Shown here piece by piece: positions 1 through 7,177 of a DNA stretch of 64,000 nt (within the stretch, counting starts at the first letter, position 1; the number at the start of each line of letters is the position of its first letter). The notes under the pieces are model-generated. The model ran no database searches. It was not told the origin of the DNA and worked only from the letters and a program-made list of their open reading frames with translations. Origin of the DNA: Pusillimonas sp. UBA6240 (GTDB taxonomy: Bacteria > Pseudomonadota > Gammaproteobacteria > Burkholderiales > Burkholderiaceae_B); NCBI GenBank assembly GCA_002441445.1, contig DJWC01000070.1:76622-140621 (forward strand). Direction: 5' to 3'. A program made the translations under genes and the position numbers.

Positions 1-561
1 CTCGCCCGTACCTTTATAAGGGACATGCAGCATATCGATGCCCGCCTTGTTCTTGAACAGTTCGCCCGCCAGGTGCAGCGACGAACCCACGCCGCCGCTG
101 GCATATTCGATTTTCCCGGGCTGCGCTTTAGCGGCATCGACAAGTTCCTTGACTGTGCGGACCTTCAAGGATGGATGAACCACCAGTACCAACGGCCCCC
201 GGACCACCAGGGAAACGGGCTCGAAGTCGCTGAACTTGTAGTTGGGCTCCTTGAAAATGAAGGGGTTCACCGCGTAAGCCATGGCCGGCAGCAGCAAGGT
301 GTAGCCATCCGGTTTGGCGCGCGATACTGCGGCCGCCGCGACGTTGCCGCCGGCGCCCGGAAGGTTCTTGACGACGATGGACTGGCCGAGCTTCTTGCCC
401 ATTTGCTCGCCCAGCATCCGGCCGATGACGTCATTCGGCCCGCCCGGTGGATAGGGGATGATCAGCTCGATGGGACGGGAAGGAAAATCCGCAGCTTGCG
501 CGGCGGACAGAGACATCACCGCCATGCAAAACAGGAATGCGACATACTTGATGTAGGGCAT
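1..561 (-). CDS. Bug/TctC-family tricarboxylate-type solute receptor, 3' end off window
   Basis: Periplasmic receptor of the Bug (TctC) family, which captures small carboxylates or related solutes for uptake or sensing. The 187 codons present begin with a signal peptide of about 23 residues (hydrophobic run, then AQA before DFPSRP). Family landmarks follow: the IELIIPYPPGG first strand, the PGAGGNVAA ligand loop and, at the window edge, LHVPYKGTG. The start was chosen because GGAGG lies five bases before the ATG. About 130 residues are missing beyond position 1. It is divergent from the LysR gene at 746, which probably controls it. The ligand cannot be read from sequence. Family assignment is firm. 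Confidence 0.93.
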   Translation of the reverse strand, partial: MPYIKYVAFLFCMAVMSLSAAQAADFPSRPIELIIPYPPGGPNDVIGRMLGEQMGKKLGQSIVVKNLPGAGGNVAAAAVSRAKPDGYTLLLPAMAYAVNPFIFKEPNYKFSDFEPVSLVVRGPLVLVVHPSLKVRTVKELVDAAKAQPGKIEYASGGVGSSLHLAGELFKNKAGIDMLHVPYKGTGE

Positions 562-684
562 CTGAGCCTCCGTTGCTTGCGATCCGCGCTTGGGGCCGAT
601 ATCCGGGATAAAGGCCGCAAGCAAGATCGCGGACGAGGTTATGAATCACTTCTTGGAATGCATCGCAGGATAGTGTGGCAGGCC

Positions 685-705
685 ATATTTGATATGTAAA
701 ATATC
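685..705. promoter_or_regulatory. Candidate LysR operator between Bug gene and lysR
   Basis: The 184-base divergent spacer holds two overlapping inverted repeats: GATAT at 691-695 with ATATC at 701-705 (5-base spacer), and ATATTT at 685-690 with AAATAT at 699-704. AT-rich dyads of this kind in the divergent promoter of a LysR gene are typical LysR-type binding sites. Function is inferred from position and symmetry. Confidence 0.55.
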
Positions 706-745
706 TTTTTTCTGCATTACATATCTACGAAATATATAAGTGGCC

Positions 746-1657
746 ATGATCGACTACCGGAAAATGCAGCAATTCATTGCCGTGGCCGAAGAGCTCAGCT
801 TTCAGCGCGCCGCGGAGCGGCTGCATATGACGCAGCCTCCCTTGAGCATGGCCATCCAGGCGCTGGAGGACTATCTGGGCGTGACGCTGTTCGATCGCAA
901 CCGCTACCGCGTGCGCTTGACGGTGGCCGGCACGGCCTTTCTACATGAAGCCCGCAGGGCGCTTGCCCAAGCCGACGCGGCGGTGCGCAGCGCGCGCCAA
1001 GCCGCCGTGGGCGAAACAGGCGTCCTCCGGTTGTCTTTCGTGCCTAGCGCCTCAATGGGGCTCTTGCCCGCGATATTGCGCGATTTCCGCAAAAACTTTC
1101 CCACCGTCCAACTGAACCTGATCAGCGGTTCCAGCATCCCTCAGCTCGATGAGCTCAGGCGGCAGCATGTCGACTTGGCGCTCGTCGTGCCGCCGCTGCA
1201 CGACCTTACCGGCATCCGCACCTTGCGGCTATGCGAGCAGCCGATGATCCTGGCGGTGCCCGCCGCCCACCCGGTGGCCCGGCGCAAGCGCGTCAAACTC
1301 GGGGCTCTCGCCAAAGAACGCTTTATCACCTTCAGCACGATAGAAGGTCCGGGATTCGTCGCCGCGCTGCTCGATGCCTGTCAGAAAACGGGGTTCTTCC
1401 CGCACATCGTGCACGCGTCCGGGCAGTTGCAAGCCATCCTGACCATGGTGGCCTGCGGAATGGGCATCGCCCTGGTCCCCTCGTCCATGCAACACGTTCA
1501 CATGGATGGCGTCACATACGTCAGCGTGGACACCACGCATATAAAGACCAGCTACACACTGTCTTTCGCCATGAGGGAATCGGAAGACAATCCCGTGGTC
1601 CAGGCCTTCGTCGACATGGCGACAAAACACGTCGCCGCCAATAAAGAAAAGCCGTAG
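746..1657 (+). CDS. LysR-type transcriptional regulator
   Basis: A 303-residue LysR-type regulator. Residues about 4-62 form the winged helix-turn-helix (QRAAERLHMTQPPLSMAIQALE is its core region), followed by the periplasmic-binding-protein-like effector domain from about residue 90 (GVLRLSF... onward). ATG at 746 is preferred; an in-frame GTG at 740 would add two residues, and neither has a clear Shine-Dalgarno. It diverges from the Bug receptor gene ending at 561, so it likely controls that operon in response to the transported acid. The effector is unknown. Confidence 0.93.
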   Translation: MIDYRKMQQFIAVAEELSFQRAAERLHMTQPPLSMAIQALEDYLGVTLFDRNRYRVRLTVAGTAFLHEARRALAQADAAVRSARQAAVGETGVLRLSFVPSASMGLLPAILRDFRKNFPTVQLNLISGSSIPQLDELRRQHVDLALVVPPLHDLTGIRTLRLCEQPMILAVPAAHPVARRKRVKLGALAKERFITFSTIEGPGFVAALLDACQKTGFFPHIVHASGQLQAILTMVACGMGIALVPSSMQHVHMDGVTYVSVDTTHIKTSYTLSFAMRESEDNPVVQAFVDMATKHVAANKEKP

Positions 1658-1672
1658 CGCCGGCTGGCACGC

Positions 1673-1701
1673 TTGCGCGCGGGCGGACTCCCTTGTAATC
1701 T
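1673..1701 (+). promoter_or_regulatory. Candidate sigma-70 promoter for the fluoride riboswitch transcript
   Basis: TTGCGC at 1673-1678 and TAATCT at 1696-1701 are separated by 17 bases, an ideal sigma-70 spacing. The expected start, about 6-8 bases downstream, falls at the GGG that opens the riboswitch aptamer, which supports the assignment. Not experimentally shown. Confidence 0.6.
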
Positions 1702-1704
1702 AAT

Positions 1705-1764
1705 GGGTGGAGATGGCATTCCTCCGTTAACCGCCGCCGGCAAGGCGGCTGATGATGCCTACAG
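1705..1764 (+). promoter_or_regulatory. Fluoride riboswitch (crcB motif) aptamer
   Basis: The segment carries the conserved crcB-motif landmarks in order: GGAGATGGCATTCCTCC near the 5' end, the AACCGCC bulge region at 1729-1735, a short GC stem (GCCGCC / GGCGGC) and the 3' GCTGATGATGCCTAC signature at 1748-1762. GGCAT at 1715-1719 pairs with ATGCC at 1755-1759. It lies directly upstream of crcB, the usual target. Known members of this RNA class bind fluoride through magnesium ions and turn on fluoride-exporter genes. Identification rests on sequence pattern and gene context together. Confidence 0.95.
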
Positions 1765-1794
1765 TTGCCAGAAACTGGCCCTGTAGGCATTTTT
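1755..1794 (+). terminator. Riboswitch-controlled intrinsic terminator
   Basis: ATGCCTACAG at 1755-1764 and CTGTAGGCAT at 1781-1790 form a perfect 10-bp stem, with an inner GCCAG/CTGGC hairpin at 1767-1779 and a run of Ts at 1790-1794. The 5' arm is also the 3' strand of the fluoride aptamer, so the two structures exclude each other. This implies that fluoride binding prevents termination and allows transcription into crcB. Confidence 0.9.
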
Positions 1795-1846
1795 GCATTC
1801 GGGGCCGTATTTTGTTCTCATAGCCGCCGACTCGACAGGACCAACC

Positions 1847-2239
1847 ATGACCATGCCAGGAATGCTGATCGCCATTTCCACCGGCGCCACCGTGGGCGCC
1901 GTACTGCGCTGGTGGCTGGGCAGCGCCTTCAATCACTTTTTCCCGGCCATACCTCCCGGCACCTTGATCGCCAACCTCGTCGCGGGCTATGTCGTGGGCC
2001 TGGCCATCAGCTACTTCGGCAGCCACCCCGGCCTGAGTCCGCAATGGCGGCTGTTCATCATCACCGGCTTTTGCGGCAGCTTGTCCACTTTCTCGACCTT
2101 CTCGGCGGAGCTCGCCAGCCTGCTGCAACAAGAGCGCTTCGGCCTGCTGGCGGCCTCCACCGCGCTGCATGTCGGCGGATCGCTGCTGATGACGCTGCTG
2201 GGCATGGTCACTATTTCCGCGCTACGCGCTTCCAGCTAA
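1847..2239 (+). CDS. crcB: Fluoride ion exporter CrcB (Fluc channel)
   Basis: A 130-residue integral membrane protein of the CrcB/Fluc family, a dual-topology fluoride channel that removes fluoride from the cytoplasm. Four hydrophobic segments are evident, and the central family signature GFCGSLSTFSTFS, which supplies pore phenylalanines and the sodium site, is intact. Length is normal for the family. ATG at 1847 follows an AGGA at 1837-1840; the upstream in-frame TTG at 1793 lies inside the terminator tail and is unlikely. It is the first gene after the fluoride riboswitch and is followed 26 bases later by the DUF190 gene. Confidence 0.96.
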   Translation: MTMPGMLIAISTGATVGAVLRWWLGSAFNHFFPAIPPGTLIANLVAGYVVGLAISYFGSHPGLSPQWRLFIITGFCGSLSTFSTFSAELASLLQQERFGLLAASTALHVGGSLLMTLLGMVTISALRASS

Positions 2240-2265
2240 AACCGAACCAGCATCGCGAGGCAATC

Positions 2266-2580
2266 ATGCAAGGCTACCAATTAAGCTTTTACACGCAACA
2301 GGATCGCAAGCATGGCGGCAGCAACCTGGCCGAATGGCTGCTGAATTGCGGCCGCGAGCACGGCGCTTTGGGCGGTACGCTATTCAGCGCCGAACTCGGT
2401 TTCGGCCACGATAGGCGTTTTCATTCCTCCCATTTCTTCGAACTGGCCGATCAGCCCGTATGCGTAGTGATGGCAATGGACGCCGAATCCTGCGAACGCA
2501 TACTCGACGCCATCCGCCAGGCATCGATAGACGTCTTTTACGTGAAGATACCGATAGAATATGGACGTACTGGCGTTTGA
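2266..2580 (+). CDS. DUF190 family protein, PII-like
   Basis: A 104-residue cytoplasmic protein of the DUF190 family, which has a PII-like ferredoxin fold and is often encoded beside crcB. Family features visible are the N-terminal YQLSFYTQQ strand, LAEWLLNCGREHGALGGTLFSAELGFG, and the C-terminal VFYVKIPIEYG. Its biochemical role is not established; a regulatory or accessory role in fluoride export is a reasonable inference from the recurring linkage. It sits 26 bases after crcB and 51 bases before sdaA on the same strand, with no terminator seen on either side. Confidence 0.88.
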   Translation: MQGYQLSFYTQQDRKHGGSNLAEWLLNCGREHGALGGTLFSAELGFGHDRRFHSSHFFELADQPVCVVMAMDAESCERILDAIRQASIDVFYVKIPIEYGRTGV

Positions 2581-2631
2581 CCACGCGCCGTCCGCATCTC
2601 GCCTGCGGCAACACAAGGAGGCAAGTCACGC

Positions 2632-4098
2632 ATGGAACATATACTGAACGATGAAGCCCGCGGCAAGCCGGGCGTCCGGGCCGCCGCGCCCTCGGCGGGC
2701 GCCCAGTCCGGCTTCCTCAGCGTTTTCGATATCTTCAAGATCGGCATCGGGCCTTCATCGTCGCACACGATGGGACCCATGACCGCCGCCGTCCGCTTCA
2801 TGCAGTCACTGCCGCAGCATCCCGGGCGCGATCAATTGCGCAGCATACGGGTCACGCTTTACGGGTCCCTGGCATATACCGGCCGTGGCCATGCCACGGA
2901 CCGGGCCGTATGCCTGGGCCTGCTGGGCCACACGCCCGCGCAGGTCGACCTCGACCTGGCAGAAGGGCAGCTCGCCGACCTGCGCGTCTCCCGAACCTTG
3001 CAGCATCCGGATCTGCCCCCGCTGGGTTTCGACCCCGACAAAGACCTCATATTCAACTATGGCCCGGCGCTTCCGGGCCACCCGAACGGCATGATTTTCG
3101 AGGCGCTGGACGCGCAAGGCCGGCCCAGCATAAGCGGCACCTATTACTCCATCGGCGGCGGCTTCGTCGTCACCGCCGAGGAACTGGCCCGCCCCGCCGC
3201 CGCAGCAAGCGGGGACTCCAACAATCGCATCCCCTACTTGTTCGAAAGCGCCGCTTCCATGCTGGACTTGGCGGCACGCCATAAGCTCAGCATCGCCGAA
3301 ATGATGATGGCCAATGAATGCATCTCCCTGCCCGAAGAGGAAGTCCGCGCGGGCCTGGCGAAAATCTGGCGCGCCATGGACGACTGCATCGAAAGAGGCC
3401 TGAAGGCTCACGGGGAATTACCGGGCGGGCTACGCATCAAACGCCGCGCCGGCCTCATCCACCGCCAACTGCTTCAGGAACAGGGCTCCGGGCGGCAGCA
3501 GCCGCATGCCGTCAGCGACTGGCTAAGCGTATACGCCATGGCGGTCAACGAAGAAAACGCGGCCGGAGGCAGGGTGGTGACCTCGCCCACCAATGGCGCC
3601 GCCGGCGTGGTGCCTTCCGTGCTGCGATACTATTTGATGCACTGCATAGGCGCCGACCCGGCAAAGGTTCCCGGCTTCCTCTTGACCGCCGCCGCAATCG
3701 GCGGGCTGATCAAGCGCCGCGCATCCATTTCAGGCGCCGAAGCAGGCTGCCAGGGCGAGGTGGGCTCCGCGGCCTCGATGGCGGCGGCGGGCTTGTGTGC
3801 CGTGCTCGGCGGCACGCCAGCGCAAATAGAGAACGCGGCCGAAATCGCCCTGGAACACCATCTCGGCATGACCTGCGACCCCGCGGCCGGCCTGGTCCAG
3901 GTGCCCTGTATCGAGCGCAACGGCATAGGCGCCATCAAGGCCGTGGCCGCCACCTCGCTGGCGCTGCGCGGCGACGGCTCGCATTTCATGCCGCTGGACA
4001 ATTGCATCGAGGCCATGCGCCAGACGGGCGAGGAAATGAATACCAAATACAAAGAAACCAGCCTCGGCGGCTTGGCCGTTAATCTGCCGGAATGCTGA
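2632..4098 (+). CDS. sdaA: L-serine ammonia-lyase (L-serine dehydratase), iron-sulfur type
   Basis: Converts L-serine to pyruvate and ammonia using a [4Fe-4S] cluster. The 488-residue single-chain form has the beta-type N-terminal domain (FDIFKIGIGPSSSHTMGPM at residues 32-50) and the alpha-type catalytic domain (SPTNGAAGVVPSV at 318-330). Candidate cluster cysteines are C373 (EAGCQGEVGSA), C415 and C426 (TCDPAAGLVQVPCIERN). The last residue is Cys488, matching the family's C-terminal cysteine tail that can plug the active site. A strong AAGGAGG lies before the ATG. No terminator separates it from crcB-DUF190, so it may share their fluoride-controlled transcript. Confidence 0.96.
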   Translation: MEHILNDEARGKPGVRAAAPSAGAQSGFLSVFDIFKIGIGPSSSHTMGPMTAAVRFMQSLPQHPGRDQLRSIRVTLYGSLAYTGRGHATDRAVCLGLLGHTPAQVDLDLAEGQLADLRVSRTLQHPDLPPLGFDPDKDLIFNYGPALPGHPNGMIFEALDAQGRPSISGTYYSIGGGFVVTAEELARPAAAASGDSNNRIPYLFESAASMLDLAARHKLSIAEMMMANECISLPEEEVRAGLAKIWRAMDDCIERGLKAHGELPGGLRIKRRAGLIHRQLLQEQGSGRQQPHAVSDWLSVYAMAVNEENAAGGRVVTSPTNGAAGVVPSVLRYYLMHCIGADPAKVPGFLLTAAAIGGLIKRRASISGAEAGCQGEVGSAASMAAAGLCAVLGGTPAQIENAAEIALEHHLGMTCDPAAGLVQVPCIERNGIGAIKAVAATSLALRGDGSHFMPLDNCIEAMRQTGEEMNTKYKETSLGGLAVNLPEC

Positions 4099-4178
4099 GC
4101 GGCGCGGCGCTTGCGCCTTACCACAATGCCGCGTCCTGTGTTATCCATTCCCAATCGGCCCAAAAAAAGATTCCGGCG

Positions 4179-4209
4179 GGGCCGCCTCGATGACCAGGCG
4201 AGGCGGCCT
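4179..4209. other. Strong hairpin between sdaA and dienelactone hydrolase gene
   Basis: GCCGCCTCG at 4181-4189 and CGAGGCGGC at 4199-4207 form a perfect 9-bp stem with a 9-base loop, extendable by a G-C and a G-T pair. There is no T-run on the plus-strand side, so it is not a classical terminator for sdaA; it could slow transcription or protect the mRNA 3' end. Confidence 0.5.
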
Positions 4210-4245
4210 CGATAATCAACAACTCGTGTTTTAAAGGACTCGACC

Positions 4246-4905
4246 ATGAACAAGACACTGCATGCCAAAGACGGCAAAACCATATCGGCCTATCACGCCG
4301 GCTCCGCCGACGCGCCGCGCGCTCTCGTCGTGCTGCAGGAAATCTTCGGCGTCAACAGCCACATCCGCGACGTGTGCGAACGCTTCGCCGCCGACGGCTA
4401 CGAGGTGATCGCGCCCGCGCTGTTCGACCGCATCGAACCCGGCAAAGAACTCGGCTATACCCAGGATGATGTCCAGAAAGGCCTCGCGCTTCGCAGCAAG
4501 ATAAAGCTCGAAGAATCGCTGGCGGATATCGAAGCGGCGATCCAGGCGCTCGGCAAGAAGCCCATAGGCATCATCGGCTATTGCTGGGGCGGAACTCTAG
4601 CGTGGCAGGCGGCCTGCAAGCTGGATGGCCTGCGCGCCGCCGTCTGCTGGTACGGCGGCGGCATCGCCGAAGCCCGCTCGCAGGGCGCCAAGGTGCCCGT
4701 CCAGATGCACTTCGGCGATCAAGACGGCTCCATCCCCATGAGCGATGTCGAAGCAATCAAGAAAGCCCAACCGGCGGTCGAAATCCATGTCTACAAGGGC
4801 GTGGGCCACGGCTTCGGCTGCGACCATCGTGGTTCCTACGACGAAGAAGCCTATAAGCTCGCCCGCAAGCGCTCGCTGGATTTCTTCTCCAAGAACCTGG
4901 CTTGA
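4246..4905 (+). CDS. Dienelactone hydrolase family protein
   Basis: A 219-residue alpha/beta hydrolase of the dienelactone hydrolase family, which opens 4-carboxymethylenebut-2-en-4-olide in chlorocatechol and related pathways. The nucleophile is C113 in GYCWGG; the acid is D158 or D160 in HFGDQDGS, the base is H188 in GVGHGF, and E32 in QEIFG matches the family's regulatory glutamate. Length is typical for cytoplasmic members. AAAGGA lies 7 bases before the ATG. It stands alone, ending at a terminator. No aromatic ring-cleavage genes are nearby, so its true substrate is uncertain. Confidence 0.92.
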   Translation: MNKTLHAKDGKTISAYHAGSADAPRALVVLQEIFGVNSHIRDVCERFAADGYEVIAPALFDRIEPGKELGYTQDDVQKGLALRSKIKLEESLADIEAAIQALGKKPIGIIGYCWGGTLAWQAACKLDGLRAAVCWYGGGIAEARSQGAKVPVQMHFGDQDGSIPMSDVEAIKKAQPAVEIHVYKGVGHGFGCDHRGSYDEEAYKLARKRSLDFFSKNLA

Positions 4906-4938
4906 GTCCGTAAAGGCCGCCGAGCAAAAGCGCAAGTA

Positions 4939-4962
4939 AAAGGGCGTGTGGTCGCCCTTTGC
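4939..4962 (+). terminator. Intrinsic terminator after dienelactone hydrolase gene
   Basis: AAAGGGCG (4939-4946) and CGCCCTTT (4953-4960) form a perfect 8-bp stem with a 6-base loop, ending in a short T-rich stretch. It lies 34 bases after the stop codon at 4905. Confidence 0.7.
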
Positions 4963-5053
4963 TTCTTCAGCCCGCTGCTTGGCCAAACCCGCGCGACGCC
5001 CGGGCCATCACCGCGCCGGCCCGCTGTGCTTACATGCCGAAGGCCGCGCTCCG

Positions 5054-6139
5054 CTAGCGGCCATTCGTCAAAGCCGCCTCGACCGCGATGCCCACGTCTG
5101 TCGTGTTCGCGCTGCCGCCCAGATCCGGCGTCGTCACTTTCCCTTCTTCCAGCACCGTCTCGATTGCACTCACAATGGCGTCGTGCGCGTCTCGATAATT
5201 CGGTGCTTTGTTCCCCAGGAAATCCAGCATCATGGCGCCCGACCAGATCATCGCTATCGGGTTGGCTATGTTTTTCCCGTAGATATCCGGCGCGGATCCA
5301 TGCACCGGCTCGAACAGAGAAGGATACACGCGCTCGGGATTCAGATTGGCCGACGGAGCGATGCCTATGGTCCCGGTGCAGGCGGGCCCCAGATCCGACA
5401 GGATATCGCCAAAAAGATTGGACGCCACCACCACGTCGAAGCGCTGGGGATTCAGGACAAAATGCGCCGACAATATATCGATATGGTATTTATCCCAGCG
5501 AACATCCGGATAGGCCTGCGCCATTTTTTCCACGCGCTGATCCCAATAAGGCATGCTTATCGAGATCCCGTTGGATTTGGTCGCCGAGGTCAAATGCTTT
5601 TTGGGGCGGCTTTGCGCCAGATCGAAGGCATATTTAAGTATGCGGTCCACGCCCTTCCTGGAGAAAACCGCCTCTTGCAATGCAAACTCGCGCTCCGTTC
5701 CTTCGAACACCAAGCCGCCCACCGCGGAATATTCGCCTTCGGAGTTTTCGCGGACGACGTAGAAATCAATGTCGCCCGGCTTGCGGCCCGCCAAGGGGCA
5801 TGGAACCCCCTTCATCAAGCGCACGGGACGCAAGTTCACGTACTCATCGAAACACCGGCGAAACTGTATCAAGGAACCCCACAGCGAAATGTGGTCGGGG
5901 ACGGTTTCAGGCCAGCCCACAGCGCCGAAATAGATGGCGTCAAACCCGCGCAGCCGCTCGTACCAATCGCTGGGCATCATCTGGCCGTGCACCGCGTAAT
6001 AGTCGCAGCTCGCCCATTCGAATTCCTCGAACGCAAGCTGGATATCGTATTTTTTTGCCGCGGCTTTCAATACGCGCAGCCCTTCCGGCATTACCTCTTT
6101 ACCGATCCCATCACCAGGGATCACAGCGATCTTGTGCAT
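5054..6139 (-). CDS. Tartrate dehydrogenase / D-malate dehydrogenase family protein
   Basis: A 361-residue NAD-dependent beta-decarboxylating dehydrogenase of the isopropylmalate/isocitrate family. It starts MHKIAVIPGDGIGKEV, the canonical nucleotide-binding strand, and has the substrate-arginine region (RPVRLMKG), the VVRENSEGEYS motif and EPVHGSAPDIYGK near the C-terminus. The form LWGSLIQFRRCFDEYVNLRP and the length fit the TtuC/DmlA subgroup acting on tartrate or D-malate rather than LeuB. Translation starts at the ATG at 6139 behind AAGAAGG. The divergent LysR gene at 6239 resembles DmlR, the regulator of this enzyme in Escherichia coli. Substrate choice between tartrate and D-malate is not decided. 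Confidence 0.9.
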   Translation of the reverse strand: MHKIAVIPGDGIGKEVMPEGLRVLKAAAKKYDIQLAFEEFEWASCDYYAVHGQMMPSDWYERLRGFDAIYFGAVGWPETVPDHISLWGSLIQFRRCFDEYVNLRPVRLMKGVPCPLAGRKPGDIDFYVVRENSEGEYSAVGGLVFEGTEREFALQEAVFSRKGVDRILKYAFDLAQSRPKKHLTSATKSNGISISMPYWDQRVEKMAQAYPDVRWDKYHIDILSAHFVLNPQRFDVVVASNLFGDILSDLGPACTGTIGIAPSANLNPERVYPSLFEPVHGSAPDIYGKNIANPIAMIWSGAMMLDFLGNKAPNYRDAHDAIVSAIETVLEEGKVTTPDLGGSANTTDVGIAVEAALTNGR

Positions 6140-6183
6140 TTCAACCTTCTTATGGCTGTTGTTCTGGACGTGAGCGGATGATA

Positions 6184-6198
6184 CTATCCGGCGCATAG
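6184..6198. promoter_or_regulatory. Candidate LysR-type operator CTAT-N7-ATAG
   Basis: In the 99-base spacer between the two divergent starts, CTAT (6184-6187) and ATAG (6195-6198) are symmetric around seven bases, matching the T-N11-A layout of LysR-type sites. Assigned from position and symmetry only. Confidence 0.45.
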
Positions 6199-6238
6199 AA
6201 CATAATTGGCGATTTCGTTAAATCACAAGACACGCGTC

Positions 6239-7177
6239 ATGAACAATCATCCCTTGCTTGAAGATTTACGCCTGTTTTGCCTTGTTGCGCGCAATCGCAG
6301 CTTCGTGGCGACCGCCACCGAGCTGGGCGTATCCCCCGCTTATGTCAGCAAAAGAATAGCCATCCTCGAAGGGTCGCTGAAAACCAAACTGCTGCACAGA
6401 ACCACCCGCCGCGTCGCGATCACCGATGACGGGTCGACCATCTATGAATGGTCTCAGCGCATCCTCGAAGATGTCGACCAGATGACCGAAATGGTCCTTA
6501 CCACCAAAAGCACGCCGAAAGGCTTGCTCAGGATTTCCACCAGCTCCGGCTTCGGCCGCAATCATGTAGGGCCCGCGCTGTCGCAGCTCGCCAAAAAATA
6601 CCCCCACATGGAAATACAGCTCGAGCTATTGGACAGGCCCGTGGATTTGATCGGGGAAGGCTTCGACCTGGACATCAGGGTCGGCACGGTCACCGAGTCG
6701 AACTTGATCGCCAAGCATATCGCCACGAACTACCGCATCCTGACCGCATCGCCCGCTTATGTGGCGCGCCATGGCCAACCCTCTTCATTCGCCGACCTGC
6801 TCAACCATCGATGCATCATCATACGCGAGCGCGATCAGTCATCGAGCATGTGGCGCCTGAAAGGGCCCAACGGACCGGTAAGCCTCAAAGTGGGAGGCTC
6901 GCTATCGACCAACAACGGAGAAGTCGCCCACAAATGGGCGATAGACGGGCATGGCATTCTCTTGCGTTCCATATGGGATGTAAAGGCCAACCTCGACTCG
7001 GGGAAACTGGTCAGAATCCTTCCCGAGTACTCGCAAGAAGCCAATGTCTGGGCCGTCTATACCTCGCGCCTCAGCAGCTCGGCGAAAGTCAGGGTATGCG
7101 TGCAGTTCCTGGAGAAATGGCTGAATGCCGGCGCCGACGAAATACCGGCGCAGCAATGGGTCAAGGACGCTTCATGA
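6239..7177 (+). CDS. LysR-type regulator, DmlR-like
   Basis: A 312-residue LysR-type regulator. The winged helix-turn-helix spans about residues 6-64 (ATELGVSPAYVSKRIAILEG), followed by an effector domain containing GLLRISTSSGFGR and the strand FDLDIRVG common in the DmlR/CrgA subgroup. ATG 6239 is chosen over the in-frame TTG at 6206 because it matches the usual N-terminal length. It diverges from the tartrate/D-malate dehydrogenase gene and probably activates it. Its last 17 bases overlap the convergent gene ending at 7161. Confidence 0.92.
   Translation: MNNHPLLEDLRLFCLVARNRSFVATATELGVSPAYVSKRIAILEGSLKTKLLHRTTRRVAITDDGSTIYEWSQRILEDVDQMTEMVLTTKSTPKGLLRISTSSGFGRNHVGPALSQLAKKYPHMEIQLELLDRPVDLIGEGFDLDIRVGTVTESNLIAKHIATNYRILTASPAYVARHGQPSSFADLLNHRCIIIRERDQSSSMWRLKGPNGPVSLKVGGSLSTNNGEVAHKWAIDGHGILLRSIWDVKANLDSGKLVRILPEYSQEANVWAVYTSRLSSSAKVRVCVQFLEKWLNAGADEIPAQQWVKDAS

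Noticed and set aside
740..745. GTG at 740 as start of the first LysR gene
   Set aside because: It adds only two residues without a ribosome-binding site; ATG at 746 gives the usual N-terminus, though GTG cannot be excluded.
4179..4209. Intrinsic terminator for sdaA
   Set aside because: The stem is strong but no T-run follows on the plus strand, so it is listed only as a hairpin.
4946..6181. A 411-codon plus-strand open frame
   Set aside because: It is the reverse-strand shadow of the tartrate/D-malate dehydrogenase gene and shows no family motif.
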